64,000 nt of DNA from Pseudoalteromonas sp. NC201 (GTDB lineage Bacteria > Pseudomonadota > Gammaproteobacteria > Enterobacterales > Alteromonadaceae), in contig NZ_CP022523.1 in assembly GCF_002850255.1 (NCBI RefSeq), positions 372,001-436,000 of the forward strand, read 5' to 3'. The position numbers and the translations under genes are program-made. Below are positions 8,677 through 17,211 of this stretch, piece after piece; position 1 is the stretch's first letter, and the number at the start of each line of letters is the position of its first letter. The notes beneath the pieces are model-generated. The model was not told the DNA's origin and ran no database searches. It was given only the letters and a program-made list of their open reading frames with translations.

Positions 8677-9951
8677 TTAATTCAGTTTTGCTTGCCACTT
8701 TTGCGACAGCTTAACCACGTTTAATCCGTACCATGCGATGTAGACATAACAAAGCAATGGCACAATAAAGCTGATCTGAATATGGAATTTATCCGCAACC
8801 ACACCTTGAATGAGCGGCACAATAGCACCACCGACAATGGCTAAACACAGCCAGCCAGAACCTTTACTGGTTAGTGAGCTCAGGCCTTCAATTGCCATTG
8901 AGAAGATTGTCGGAAACATAATGGAGTTAAACAAGCCAATCGCGAGTACGGCAATCATCGCAATGTTGCCACTGGTACTCATGGTCAATGCCAGTAATAA
9001 AATAATAACGACAGCGTTGAAAGCCACTGCTTTTGAAGGTGCAATAGTCTTTAAGGCAGCAGAGCCGATAAAGCGCCCTACCATAGCACCACCCCAGTAG
9101 TACCCGATAAGTTTTGCTGCAGCGTGCTCTTCAAGTCCTGCGATTTCAGGTTCTGCAAAGTAATTTACAAGGAAACTCCCAATCGCAACTTCTGCACCGA
9201 CATAGCAGAAAATAGCTACTACACCCATTACTAAGTGTGGGGCTTCAATTAGGTTATGGTGTTTCGCTTTACAATCGACGGCTTCAGTATGCTCAGCAAT
9301 AATGGGTAACTTTAAAAACGCGAATACAACGGCGATTGTTAGTAGCGCAGCTGCCAAAATAAGATAAGGTACCTTTACCCCCTCTGCGCTTGCCGCAGCT
9401 TCAACGGTTAGCGTACCGGCTGAACCAAACAATAAAAAGCCACCCACGATAGGACCAATAGTGGTACCCAGTGAATTAAGCGCTTGCGCAAGGTTTAAAC
9501 GACTTGACGCAGTGCGAGGATGCCCGAGTGCTGCTACATAAGGATTCGCTGATACTTGCAAAACAGTGATGCCAGATGCAAGCACAAAAAGCGCTGAGAG
9601 AAAAATCCAATATTCGTGAACAACAACGGCGGGATAAAACATGATGCAGCCAATGGATGCCACGATTAAGCCCGTTAGTACGCCATTTTTATAGCCAAAG
9701 CGTTTAACTAAATACCCAGCAGGTAAAGAAATAATAAAGTAGGCACTAAAAAAGCAAAACTGGATCAGCATTGCTTCGGTGTAGTTAAGGTCAAATACGC
9801 CTTTTAGACGTGGGATGAGGACATCGTTTAAAACGGTTATAAATCCCCAAAGGAAAAAAAGCGTTGTCATTGCAATAAGCGGAAGTCGATAATTATTATT
9901 CTCGGTATTCCCGCTTGTGACGAAGGTTTGATTTGTATTTATTTCGCTCAC
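8677..9951 (-). CDS. Sugar:H+ symporter of the FucP/GluP MFS family (probable mannose importer)
   Basis: A 424-aa permease with 12 predicted membrane segments. The N-terminal half carries the FHS-family patterns TTLFFLWGFITVLNDVLIPR and YFIISLPAGYLVKRFGYKNG, plus ANPYVAALGHPRTASSRLN. Members import fucose, glucose, galactose or mannose by proton or sodium symport. Divergent transcription from an AGE-family isomerase and a sugar kinase, with a shared operator at 10019, suggests mannose as the substrate; this is inference. It ends at its own terminator at 8636-8660. Confidence 0.9.
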   Translation of the reverse strand: MSEINTNQTFVTSGNTENNNYRLPLIAMTTLFFLWGFITVLNDVLIPRLKGVFDLNYTEAMLIQFCFFSAYFIISLPAGYLVKRFGYKNGVLTGLIVASIGCIMFYPAVVVHEYWIFLSALFVLASGITVLQVSANPYVAALGHPRTASSRLNLAQALNSLGTTIGPIVGGFLLFGSAGTLTVEAAASAEGVKVPYLILAAALLTIAVVFAFLKLPIIAEHTEAVDCKAKHHNLIEAPHLVMGVVAIFCYVGAEVAIGSFLVNYFAEPEIAGLEEHAAAKLIGYYWGGAMVGRFIGSAALKTIAPSKAVAFNAVVIILLLALTMSTSGNIAMIAVLAIGLFNSIMFPTIFSMAIEGLSSLTSKGSGWLCLAIVGGAIVPLIQGVVADKFHIQISFIVPLLCYVYIAWYGLNVVKLSQKWQAKLN

Positions 9952-10018
9952 AAGTGATACTCCAATCTGTTTTCACCTTGATTCTACACACTGTTACATG
10001 AAAATCACAAATGTTTTG

Positions 10019-10032
10019 TTGGATCGTTCCAT
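10019..10032. promoter_or_regulatory. Palindromic operator between MFS transporter and isomerase genes
   Basis: TTGGATCGTTCCAT is a near palindrome sharing TTGGA-N-CGTTCCA with the operator at 8556. It lies in the 131-bp divergent intergenic region, 68 bp from the transporter start and 51 bp from the isomerase start, so one bound repressor could control both directions. Confidence 0.75.
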
Positions 10033-10082
10033 GTTTTATCTGCTAAAGTAACGGAAATGTTCAGCAGTAGGTTAAAAGTTAG

Positions 10083-11264
10083 ATGAATTTTAGAACAACG
10101 CAATTTTTAGAAGCACACATTAAAAAGACGCTCAGCTTTTACGCACCAAATTGCGTGGATGAACGTGGTGGCTTTAATCACTTCTTCAAGGATAATGGCG
10201 AGATTTATGATGCGAACACGCGTCACTTAGTATCAAGTACCCGTTTTGTCTTTAACTATGCTATGGCTTATGACTATTTTAAAGAGCCAGCTGACTTAGA
10301 TAAGGTTAAGCATGGTATCGAATATTTAGAAACTGTCCATAGGCAGGAAAATGGCGGCTATGCGTGGTTGCTTGAAGGCGAAAATGTTGTAGATGGCACT
10401 AACCATTGTTACGGGCTCGCCTTTGTTTTATTGGCTCATGCCTGTGCGTTGAAGGTTGGGTTATCAGACAGCAAGTCTGCAATTGAGCGAGTATGGCAGC
10501 TGTTAGAAGAGAAATACTTTGAGCCTGATTTTGGACTCTATAAAGACGAATTCGATGCAGACTTTAATCAGGCAGATAAGTACCGAGGTCAAAATGCCAA
10601 TATGCATACCTGCGAAGCGCTAATAGCTTGCTTTGAAGCAACGCAGGATGAAAAGTTTTTACAGCGTGCATATATGCTTGCCGACAATATGGTAAATCGT
10701 CAAGCCGCTAAGGCAGAAGGGCTGATTTGGGAGCACTATGATAGTCAATGGCAAGTCGACCTTGAGTATAACAAAGGCGATCCCAAACACTTATTCAGGC
10801 CTTGGGGATTTCAGCCCGGTCATCAAACTGAGTGGTCAAAATTATTATTGTTGATTAACCGCTACATGCCAAAGTCATGGCTTGTGGAAAAAGCCGCGCA
10901 CTTGTTTGATGAGTCATTAAAAGCTGCTTGGGATAGTGAATTTGGCGGAATTTGCTACGGCTTTGCGCCGGATAAGTCGATTTGTGATGATGATAAGTAC
11001 TTTTGGGTTCAGGCTGAGTCATTCGCTGCGGCTGCGCTACTAGCACTTGAAACCGGTGATGAAAAATATTGGCAGTGGTACGACAGAATTTGGCAATATG
11101 CTTGGGATAACTTCGTCGACCATGAATACGGTGCTTGGTATCGTATTTTGAATAACAAGAACGAAAAGTACAGCGATGAAAAAAGCCCGGCGGGCAAGAC
11201 CGATTATCACACTATGGGCGCGTGTTACGAAGTCCTGCGTTCAATGAAGTTAAAAGGCGAATAA
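10083..11264 (+). CDS. AGE-family epimerase/isomerase (probable D-mannose isomerase)
   Basis: Cytoplasmic (alpha/alpha)6-barrel enzyme of the N-acylglucosamine 2-epimerase family, 393 aa, the usual length. Visible family patterns: HLVSSTRFVFNYAMAYDYF, GLAFVLLAHACALKVG, NANMHTCEALIACFEAT, WGFQPGHQTEWSKLLLLI and the C-terminal DYHTMGACYEVLRSM, the last two carrying the catalytic-type histidines. Members interconvert mannose and fructose, GlcNAc and ManNAc, or epimerise cellobiose. The next gene is a PfkB kinase of fructokinase type (1-bp gap), with GH92 and a sugar transporter nearby. Mannose to fructose, then fructose 6-phosphate, is therefore the likely route. No kinase-dependent amino-sugar genes adjoin it. 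Confidence 0.85.
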   Translation: MNFRTTQFLEAHIKKTLSFYAPNCVDERGGFNHFFKDNGEIYDANTRHLVSSTRFVFNYAMAYDYFKEPADLDKVKHGIEYLETVHRQENGGYAWLLEGENVVDGTNHCYGLAFVLLAHACALKVGLSDSKSAIERVWQLLEEKYFEPDFGLYKDEFDADFNQADKYRGQNANMHTCEALIACFEATQDEKFLQRAYMLADNMVNRQAAKAEGLIWEHYDSQWQVDLEYNKGDPKHLFRPWGFQPGHQTEWSKLLLLINRYMPKSWLVEKAAHLFDESLKAAWDSEFGGICYGFAPDKSICDDDKYFWVQAESFAAAALLALETGDEKYWQWYDRIWQYAWDNFVDHEYGAWYRILNNKNEKYSDEKSPAGKTDYHTMGACYEVLRSMKLKGE

Positions 11265-11265
11265 C

Positions 11266-12219
11266 ATGGCACTTGTTTGTTTTGGTGAGGCGTTGATTGA
11301 TTTTTTATCGGATGGCAAAACACCAGAATCATTTACTAAATATGCAGGCGGCGCGCCTGCAAACGTGGCAGTAGCTGCGGCAAAGCAAGGCGTTGATGCG
11401 TATTTTTGCGGCATGTTAGGCAATGACATGTTCGGCCAGTTTTTAGCTGAAGAGCTACAGGCTAATGGCGTAAATACCCGGTACCTTGAGTATACAGATA
11501 AAGCCAAAACGGCATTGGCATTTGTCTCTTTAGATAAACAAGGTGAAAGAAGCTTTAGTTTTTATCGGCCACCAGCGGCGGATTTGTTGTTCAGGCAAAC
11601 ACATTTTTCTGAGGATATGTTTACAGAGCATTCTGTATTACATATATGCAGTAACAGTCTTACTGAAGAGAATATCTATAAAACCACGGTTTATGCGCTT
11701 GAGCGTGCACGAGCAAACAACATGCTTGTTAGTTTTGATATGAACCTGAGGTTGAACCTATGGAGTTCGACAGCGCATATTCTTGATAGAATTTGGCATT
11801 GTATCGCGCTAAGTGATGTCGTTAAACTCTCACGCGAAGAATTGGAATACCTGAACGCGAATAGTCATGTGGGTAAAACCGAAGCGCAAACCATAGCCGC
11901 AATTATGGATAAGCAAACTCAATTGTTATTAATAACCGACGGCGCAAACCCCGTTGAGATTTATCTACAAAATGATAGTGCTAAAGTCGCTGCGCCAAAT
12001 GTTGTCGCGGTGGATACCACGGCTGCGGGAGATGCGTTTGTCGGGGGGTTACTTGCTGAGATCATTCGAAAGTTTAAACCTACCCGAGATACTGAGTTTG
12101 CCATCACACTAAATGAAGCAAAAGGCTTAGTCGCATATGCTGCAAAATGTGGTGCGTTCGCCGTTCAACACTACGGTGCATTTGCCGCTTTGCCGTCTAA
12201 AGGTGATATTGGCGAATAG
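11266..12219 (+). CDS. PfkB-family carbohydrate kinase (probable fructokinase)
   Basis: A 317-aa ribokinase-fold sugar kinase. The N-terminus has FGEALIDFLSDG and the GGAPANVAVAAAKQG glycine-rich motif; the C-terminal signature DTTAAGDAFVGG holds the catalytic Asp and anion hole. The start is one base after the stop of the isomerase, so the two are coupled. It probably phosphorylates the fructose made by the preceding isomerase. Mannokinase activity is an alternative that sequence cannot exclude. The convergent YcgN-like gene begins 62 bp downstream. Confidence 0.88.
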   Translation: MALVCFGEALIDFLSDGKTPESFTKYAGGAPANVAVAAAKQGVDAYFCGMLGNDMFGQFLAEELQANGVNTRYLEYTDKAKTALAFVSLDKQGERSFSFYRPPAADLLFRQTHFSEDMFTEHSVLHICSNSLTEENIYKTTVYALERARANNMLVSFDMNLRLNLWSSTAHILDRIWHCIALSDVVKLSREELEYLNANSHVGKTEAQTIAAIMDKQTQLLLITDGANPVEIYLQNDSAKVAAPNVVAVDTTAAGDAFVGGLLAEIIRKFKPTRDTEFAITLNEAKGLVAYAAKCGAFAVQHYGAFAALPSKGDIGE

Positions 12220-12281
12220 TAGTCTTTTTTCTAGGATATATGCATGCTCTACCGCAAAACATTTATCCTAGTCCCTGTTTT

Positions 12282-12776
12282 TTACTCGCAGTCTTTGTGG
12301 GGCCACTCTACTATATGCGCTTCAAAATCAGATTCTAAATCTACTTCCAGTTCTGAGGTCGCCTTACCAAAAATACTGATCCCCGCATCTATCATGGCTT
12401 GTTTGGAACCATTATTTCTAAGAGGATGCCAGCTTGCCAGTCCCCTGCCCTCATGAAGTCGTCGATAACTACAACTGTTTGGCATAAAAAAGATATCTTT
12501 GAGGTTTTCTTTGGTTAGCTGTACGCAAGACGGAACTAGAACTTGCCTTTCGCTGTAGCGGCTACAACCACAGCTATTTTTATCGTTATATTGGCAAACA
12601 ACATCAGTGTAGAGTAACTCTTCACCTTCGCGTAAAAAGTCGGTGCTTTCAAATGATTCATCTTCCTCATCGCTGTCGATAAAAGAGTGTAAACAGCATT
12701 TGCCACAGCCATCACAAATCGCTTCCCACTCATCTCTAGTCATTTCTTCGAGTGTTTTTTCTTGCCAAAAGCTCAT
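12282..12776 (-). CDS. YcgN family cysteine cluster protein
   Basis: A 164-aa protein of the YcgN/UPF0260 family (bacterial members about 150 aa). The N-terminal WEAICDGCGKCCLHSF carries the CxxCGxCC cluster typical of YkgJ-like zinc/iron-chelating proteins; further Cys residues occur in VCQYNDKNSCGCSRY, VPSCVQLT and PNSCSYR. An insertion rich in Asp/Glu (DSDEEDESFES) makes it slightly longer than usual. The function of the family is not established. It stands alone and converges on the fructokinase gene. Confidence 0.88.
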   Translation of the reverse strand: MSFWQEKTLEEMTRDEWEAICDGCGKCCLHSFIDSDEEDESFESTDFLREGEELLYTDVVCQYNDKNSCGCSRYSERQVLVPSCVQLTKENLKDIFFMPNSCSYRRLHEGRGLASWHPLRNNGSKQAMIDAGISIFGKATSELEVDLESDFEAHIVEWPHKDCE

Positions 12777-12910
12777 TACTTTGCCCCTTCATTACGCTTT
12801 TTTGCATCATATTTGATTTGTGATGTTGGAATCGATCACATCAAACAAGCGGCGCATTCTATAGGATAGTTGAACGTAATTCAAAATTGGCGAACTATTT
12901 ATGGCTGACT

Positions 12911-12994
12911 ATGATTAAAGTACTATTTTTATTTCATAATCTTTGGCGAGAGCGCTATTTGTCTGCGATTATGGAACGTAGCGAGGGTGGTTGA
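12911..12994 (+). CDS. Possible 27-codon leader ORF abutting the GGDEF gene
   Basis: ATG at 12911 opens a frame of 27 codons (beginning MIKVLFLFHNLW) whose TGA at 12992-12994 is followed immediately by the TTG start of the diguanylate cyclase at 12995. The arrangement would let translation of the short frame couple to the weak TTG start. No strong ribosome site precedes it, so it may be chance or part of an upstream-extended regulatory leader. Confidence 0.3.
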   Translation: MIKVLFLFHNLWRERYLSAIMERSEGG

Positions 12995-14755
12995 TTGAGG
13001 CAAAGGTACGTCTTTTTATTGTTTGTACTCCTGTTGTCTCTGTGTAGTCAAGTGGTAGCTGCTGGCAAAGAGACGTTGCAACTAGAGTACGTGGCTTCAA
13101 ATGCTAAAATTGTCGACGTCATAAATAACTCAAGTATCCATTGGCAAACTACCGATGATAAAGTGTTGAACTTAGGTTATTCCAACCTAAGTTACTGGGT
13201 ACGTACGTCGTTAAATATTGACGAAAAAGAAGGGCCTTATTTACTTGAGATTGCCTATCCGGTGCTGGATCAACTTGATGTTTACATGCTACAAGAAGGC
13301 AATATATTTGTTCATCAGCAATTAGGAGACAAACAACCTTTCGTTGACCGCCCTTTTGCGCATGAACATTTTATTATACCACTCCCAAACGGCACGCATG
13401 GTAAGGTAGCACTATACATTAAAGTACGCTCATCCAGTGCGCTGCAACTTCCCGTGGTACTTTGGACAAACCATGACTTTTTGATAAACGACCAAGTTTT
13501 TCGTATCGTGATGGGGATCTACTTTGGTTTGATGGGGATAATGGCAGCTTATAATGTGCTCCTCTATTTTACCATTCGCGAATCCACATTATTTTACTAT
13601 GTTTTATACGTTATTTGTTTAGCGCTATTTTCTGCTTGTTTGTCAGGTTTTGCCTTTCGATATCTTTGGCCAAATAGTCTTTGGTGGAACGATCAAGCAA
13701 TCTTGTTCTTTCTTATCAGTTCGGTGTTAACCGGCACTTACTTTGTTATGACATTGCTCGAGATTGGTATTTCGGACAAGTGGCTTTATCTAGGTTGTCG
13801 CTTAATTTTGGGATTAGGGCTGGTACTCTTATTTTCTTCTGTGTTTTTTGACTATGCAGTGATGATAAAACTTACCATAGCGTATGCCGTATCAGCTTGT
13901 ATCTGGGGCGTATTCTGCCGTATTTTACGTTTGGCTGGGAAAAGCCGCTTAGCGACATACTATTCGATTGCTTGGAGCTCAGTGCTCATTGGCGGGATCA
14001 TTCTTGCGCTAAATAAATTAGATTTAATCAGCCAAACTTGGTTTACCGAAAATGCGCTATTAATAGGTACTGCCATTGAGGTGGCCTGTTTATCGATAGC
14101 AATAGGTGAAAAACTCAATACCGAGAAAAACAAGCGTTTTCAAGCGCAATTAACGGCATTCAATGAAATCCAAAAAGTAAACTCTCAATTAGAGAAGACT
14201 GTCGCCATCCGAACTCAAGCGCTACAGGAAGCTAACGATAGACTGGAGCTTGCGAGTCGCACCGATGCGCTTACTGGTGTTGCCAATAGGCGAGCGCTAG
14301 ACGAAGCCTTGCATAGTGAATGCTTAAGAGCAAAGCGTTTTGAACACGCTCTTAGTGTTATTATGATCGATATCGATTTTTTTAAGCAGGTTAACGATAC
14401 CTATGGTCACGAAGCGGGAGACGATTGTCTGATTCACATCGGACGTATACTTTCCAATTGTGCTACGAGAGCGGGAGACTTTGTCGCACGGTATGGCGGC
14501 GAAGAGTTTTGTATTGTACTTGCACAAACCGATAGCTCGCAGGCTTTTGACCTTGCAGAGAAGATCAGAATGACATGTGAGACTAGCCCATTGATAAGCG
14601 AAAGCTATTGTATAGAGATGACATTAAGTGCAGGATTACATACTCAGACTAAGCCACCATACAGCGGTAAAGAATTGCTTGCCTCGGCAGATCAGGCACT
14701 TTATTTTGCTAAGCGTAATGGTCGTAATCAAGTGGCAATCTCAGGTGAGCTGTAA
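12995..14755 (+). CDS. Membrane diguanylate cyclase with 7TMR-DISM sensor
   Basis: A 586-aa c-di-GMP synthase. After a signal peptide (about 1-23) comes a periplasmic 7TMR-DISM extracellular domain (to about 180), seven membrane segments (about 185-385), a short coiled coil, and a GGDEF domain. The domain begins SRTDALTGVANRRALDEA, has the Mg-binding IMIDIDFFKQVNDTYGHEAGD and an intact active-site YGGEEFCIVL; no inhibitory RxxD is obvious. The start is a TTG preceded by GAGGGTGG, directly after a short upstream frame. A downstream histidine kinase shares the same sensor architecture. The signal sensed is unknown. Confidence 0.9.
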   Translation: MRQRYVFLLFVLLLSLCSQVVAAGKETLQLEYVASNAKIVDVINNSSIHWQTTDDKVLNLGYSNLSYWVRTSLNIDEKEGPYLLEIAYPVLDQLDVYMLQEGNIFVHQQLGDKQPFVDRPFAHEHFIIPLPNGTHGKVALYIKVRSSSALQLPVVLWTNHDFLINDQVFRIVMGIYFGLMGIMAAYNVLLYFTIRESTLFYYVLYVICLALFSACLSGFAFRYLWPNSLWWNDQAILFFLISSVLTGTYFVMTLLEIGISDKWLYLGCRLILGLGLVLLFSSVFFDYAVMIKLTIAYAVSACIWGVFCRILRLAGKSRLATYYSIAWSSVLIGGIILALNKLDLISQTWFTENALLIGTAIEVACLSIAIGEKLNTEKNKRFQAQLTAFNEIQKVNSQLEKTVAIRTQALQEANDRLELASRTDALTGVANRRALDEALHSECLRAKRFEHALSVIMIDIDFFKQVNDTYGHEAGDDCLIHIGRILSNCATRAGDFVARYGGEEFCIVLAQTDSSQAFDLAEKIRMTCETSPLISESYCIEMTLSAGLHTQTKPPYSGKELLASADQALYFAKRNGRNQVAISGEL

Positions 14756-14810
14756 ATTTGGTATTCGGCTGTAAATGAATTAGCTAAGTCACCATAGAAA
14801 AGGATATAAA

Positions 14811-14978
14811 ATGAAGACACTTTACAGAATCGCTATTTTATTGGCGCTCCTCATTGGGGCAATAGCTGCTTATAGCTATAGCAGCCACACTGGGATGTTC
14901 ATTTTTGTGATATTGGGTGTGGCACTTGAAATTGCATTTTGGCTTAAGTTAATACCGCGACGAAATAATAAAACGTGA
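14811..14978 (+). CDS. Small membrane protein, 55 aa
   Basis: ATG at 14811 is preceded by AAAAGGA, giving a 55-residue product with two hydrophobic segments (about 6-24 and 28-46) and a basic C-terminus (PRRNNKT). It follows the diguanylate cyclase after 55 bp on the same strand and may share its transcript. No family was recognised. Good ribosome site, hydrophobic pattern and a positive-inside tail favour a real gene. Confidence 0.65.
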   Translation: MKTLYRIAILLALLIGAIAAYSYSSHTGMFIFVILGVALEIAFWLKLIPRRNNKT

Positions 14979-15001
14979 GCGCGAAAACATACTGTTGTAT
15001 A

Positions 15002-16951
15002 TCAACTAAAAGCAGGCACTTTAGTTAACGGAAGCTTGATCTCCATGTTCAATCCGCCTAATAGACTATTAAAGGATTCAATTTGTCCACAGTGAGCTTC
15101 TACCACTTTTTTGCACATCGCAAGGCCCATCCCTTTGGATTTTCCCGAATTGGTCCTTGCAGATTGTGATTTGTAAAGCGGGTCAAATAGCTGTTGGTGT
15201 GCCTCATAGGATAGCGGAGTGCCTGAGTCTTCAATGCGAATGATTAGATTGCTGTCGACGCTAAAGAAACTCATCTTTACTTGGACCTTATCTCCTCCAT
15301 GCTTAATCGCATTACCTAAGATCTCAAGGACGCAGTTAGTTATCGCATCTAGATCGATGGTTATCTTTTCTGTACCAGATATTTGATAGTTAACTTCTAA
15401 TTGCTCCTTATTATCCTTAAATAAACCAGCGGCCTGAGTATGTACTTGATTTACCAGCTTGCAGATCGTGAAGTCTCTTAGATTAAGCATAGTTGCTAAC
15501 TTTTCATTGTCAGTGACCAGCATCAATTGATTAATAAAGTGATTTAACTCGTCAATTTTATCCATGAGCTTGCCGTAGCTTTCCTGAACATTCTCTACAA
15601 TATTGTATTGTAGAGATTCAACTTGTACCTTCATCACCGTTAGGGGGGTGCGCAGCTCATGGGAGAGATCGGTAAATAAACGTTGTTCTTTCTTTTCTAA
15701 CGCCTGCTGATTTTGACGGTTGAACTGCTTTTCTGTTTGTACTGTATTCGAGAGTGCATTCACCTGAGTTTGTAGCGTTGATAGCAGATTATTTTGGGCT
15801 GACTTATTTTGTTGCGCAAGTGCCAGCGTAAATAACATGACCTCAATTAAGTAGCCAAATTTAATCGCGCTTGATATATGATGAACGTTGATAAAACCCG
15901 CATACATTGTCCCACCGATAGCGATGAAATTTACAAAAATGACATGGTTTAGCAGGCTGAGGGAAAAAGTTACAGAACCAGGAGCACTCTGTTTCAAAGA
16001 CCAATAGCTGGTATAAAGAAATAGCGGGATGATACTCAAGCTTAATACTAGATTGTAGTGAACCGATTTTGAATAGATTGCCACTGGGATAAGTAGTAGG
16101 TAAGCCGCTAAAAATCCATTATATAAAAGATGTAAGGTTTCGTTTCGATGCTTTAATTGCAGAAATTGCTTGACGAAAAGAAGGTGAAACACTGGTACAA
16201 AAGTCATCAAACAAGCTGAAAATAAGGTGGCAAATTTGCCTTGTGAAGGCCAAAAATATTGAAATGTGAACCCTGACATATCCAACACAATAAGCAAAAA
16301 CAATAGCGTCCAAAGACAATAGTAAGCGTTGGTCGCATTGGCATTAAAGTAGAAGTTAACCAATACAATAACAAACACGGCTGCTATGATCCCGCTTAGT
16401 GCAGCATTGGTCACCGTACTGGTAAGAACATTACTGTTTAGCTCATTATCATTTATTAACCTAAGGTCAGCGGGGGCATTCGCAAAAGTCTGATAGCGGA
16501 CAATAAGACTTGCCCCTGCTAAGTGTTCTTTTGATATTGGTAGATATAATTGCGGTGCTTCTACTTCCCTAATATTAAACGCGGTATTCAGGGTGTGCTG
16601 CGTTAAAAATGAGACCTCGCCGTTGTTAATCAAAGCAACACTTAGCCAAGGCAATCTGGCAAAGCCAAATGCGATGTAATTTCTGTCCTCGGATATAAGC
16701 ATATTTGGGGTGATCAACGCCCACTGATAAGGCTCATTCTTTAGCTCAGGCACTTGGCTTGAAAGTACCTCTGCAATAGATTGGCTTTCGCGCTCATTTA
16801 TGCCAAGCGTTGAAGATAATTGCGTAGCATCGACTTCTCCAAAGTGGATTGTTAATGGTTCACTTACTCTATGCTCGGCACTAGGCGTAAAGTCAACTGC
16901 ACCAGCCGCCATAGAAAAAAGCATAAAAATTAACGAGAAAAGTCTTAACAT
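15002..16951 (-). CDS. Sensor histidine kinase with 7TMR-DISM input
   Basis: About 649 aa. A signal peptide, a 7TMR-DISM extracellular beta-domain (about 25-180), seven membrane helices (about 190-380), a coiled coil, then HisKA (FTDLSHELRTPLTVMKVQ, phosphoacceptor His) and HATPase_c (N box ILGNAIKHG, G boxes EDSGTPL and SKGMGLAMCKKVVEAH). The ATG at 16951 is used; a GTG five codons upstream (16966) is also possible, neither with a clear ribosome site. No response regulator is adjacent, so the partner is unknown. It converges on the 55-aa membrane protein gene. The adjoining 16952-17140 is AT-rich with nothing further recognised. Confidence 0.9.
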   Translation of the reverse strand: MLRLFSLIFMLFSMAAGAVDFTPSAEHRVSEPLTIHFGEVDATQLSSTLGINERESQSIAEVLSSQVPELKNEPYQWALITPNMLISEDRNYIAFGFARLPWLSVALINNGEVSFLTQHTLNTAFNIREVEAPQLYLPISKEHLAGASLIVRYQTFANAPADLRLINDNELNSNVLTSTVTNAALSGIIAAVFVIVLVNFYFNANATNAYYCLWTLLFLLIVLDMSGFTFQYFWPSQGKFATLFSACLMTFVPVFHLLFVKQFLQLKHRNETLHLLYNGFLAAYLLLIPVAIYSKSVHYNLVLSLSIIPLFLYTSYWSLKQSAPGSVTFSLSLLNHVIFVNFIAIGGTMYAGFINVHHISSAIKFGYLIEVMLFTLALAQQNKSAQNNLLSTLQTQVNALSNTVQTEKQFNRQNQQALEKKEQRLFTDLSHELRTPLTVMKVQVESLQYNIVENVQESYGKLMDKIDELNHFINQLMLVTDNEKLATMLNLRDFTICKLVNQVHTQAAGLFKDNKEQLEVNYQISGTEKITIDLDAITNCVLEILGNAIKHGGDKVQVKMSFFSVDSNLIIRIEDSGTPLSYEAHQQLFDPLYKSQSARTNSGKSKGMGLAMCKKVVEAHCGQIESFNSLLGGLNMEIKLPLTKVPAFS

Positions 16952-17140
16952 AGTGATATAAGGCACAATAATTATAGCTAAATCCTACTTTTAAATAGTG
17001 AAGCAAATGTGGATCAAATTTGGAGAAGTAAACAAATGTAAATGCAATCACATAACTAATAATCAGTAAAAACAGCATATTACTACTATTAGTTACCACT
17101 GTTTCAAAAAATGCGATGAGAAAATGAGCATACGTGTCGA

Positions 17141-17169
17141 GTTACATAAAACTGAAATATAACTGTAAC
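17141..17169 (+). promoter_or_regulatory. Pho-box-like direct repeats upstream of the Na/Pi transporter
   Basis: Three seven-base units at 11-bp spacing, GTTACAT, CTGAAAT and CTGTAAC (17141, 17152, 17163), are separated by AT-rich four-base spacers. They resemble the PhoB consensus CTGTCAT repeated every 11 bp. They lie 42 bp before the transporter start. Phosphate-starvation control of a phosphate importer would be expected; the match is imperfect. Confidence 0.6.
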
Positions 17170-17211
17170 AATTGGGTGGTTAAATGCGCGGCTGAAATAA
17201 AAGTGTAATGA

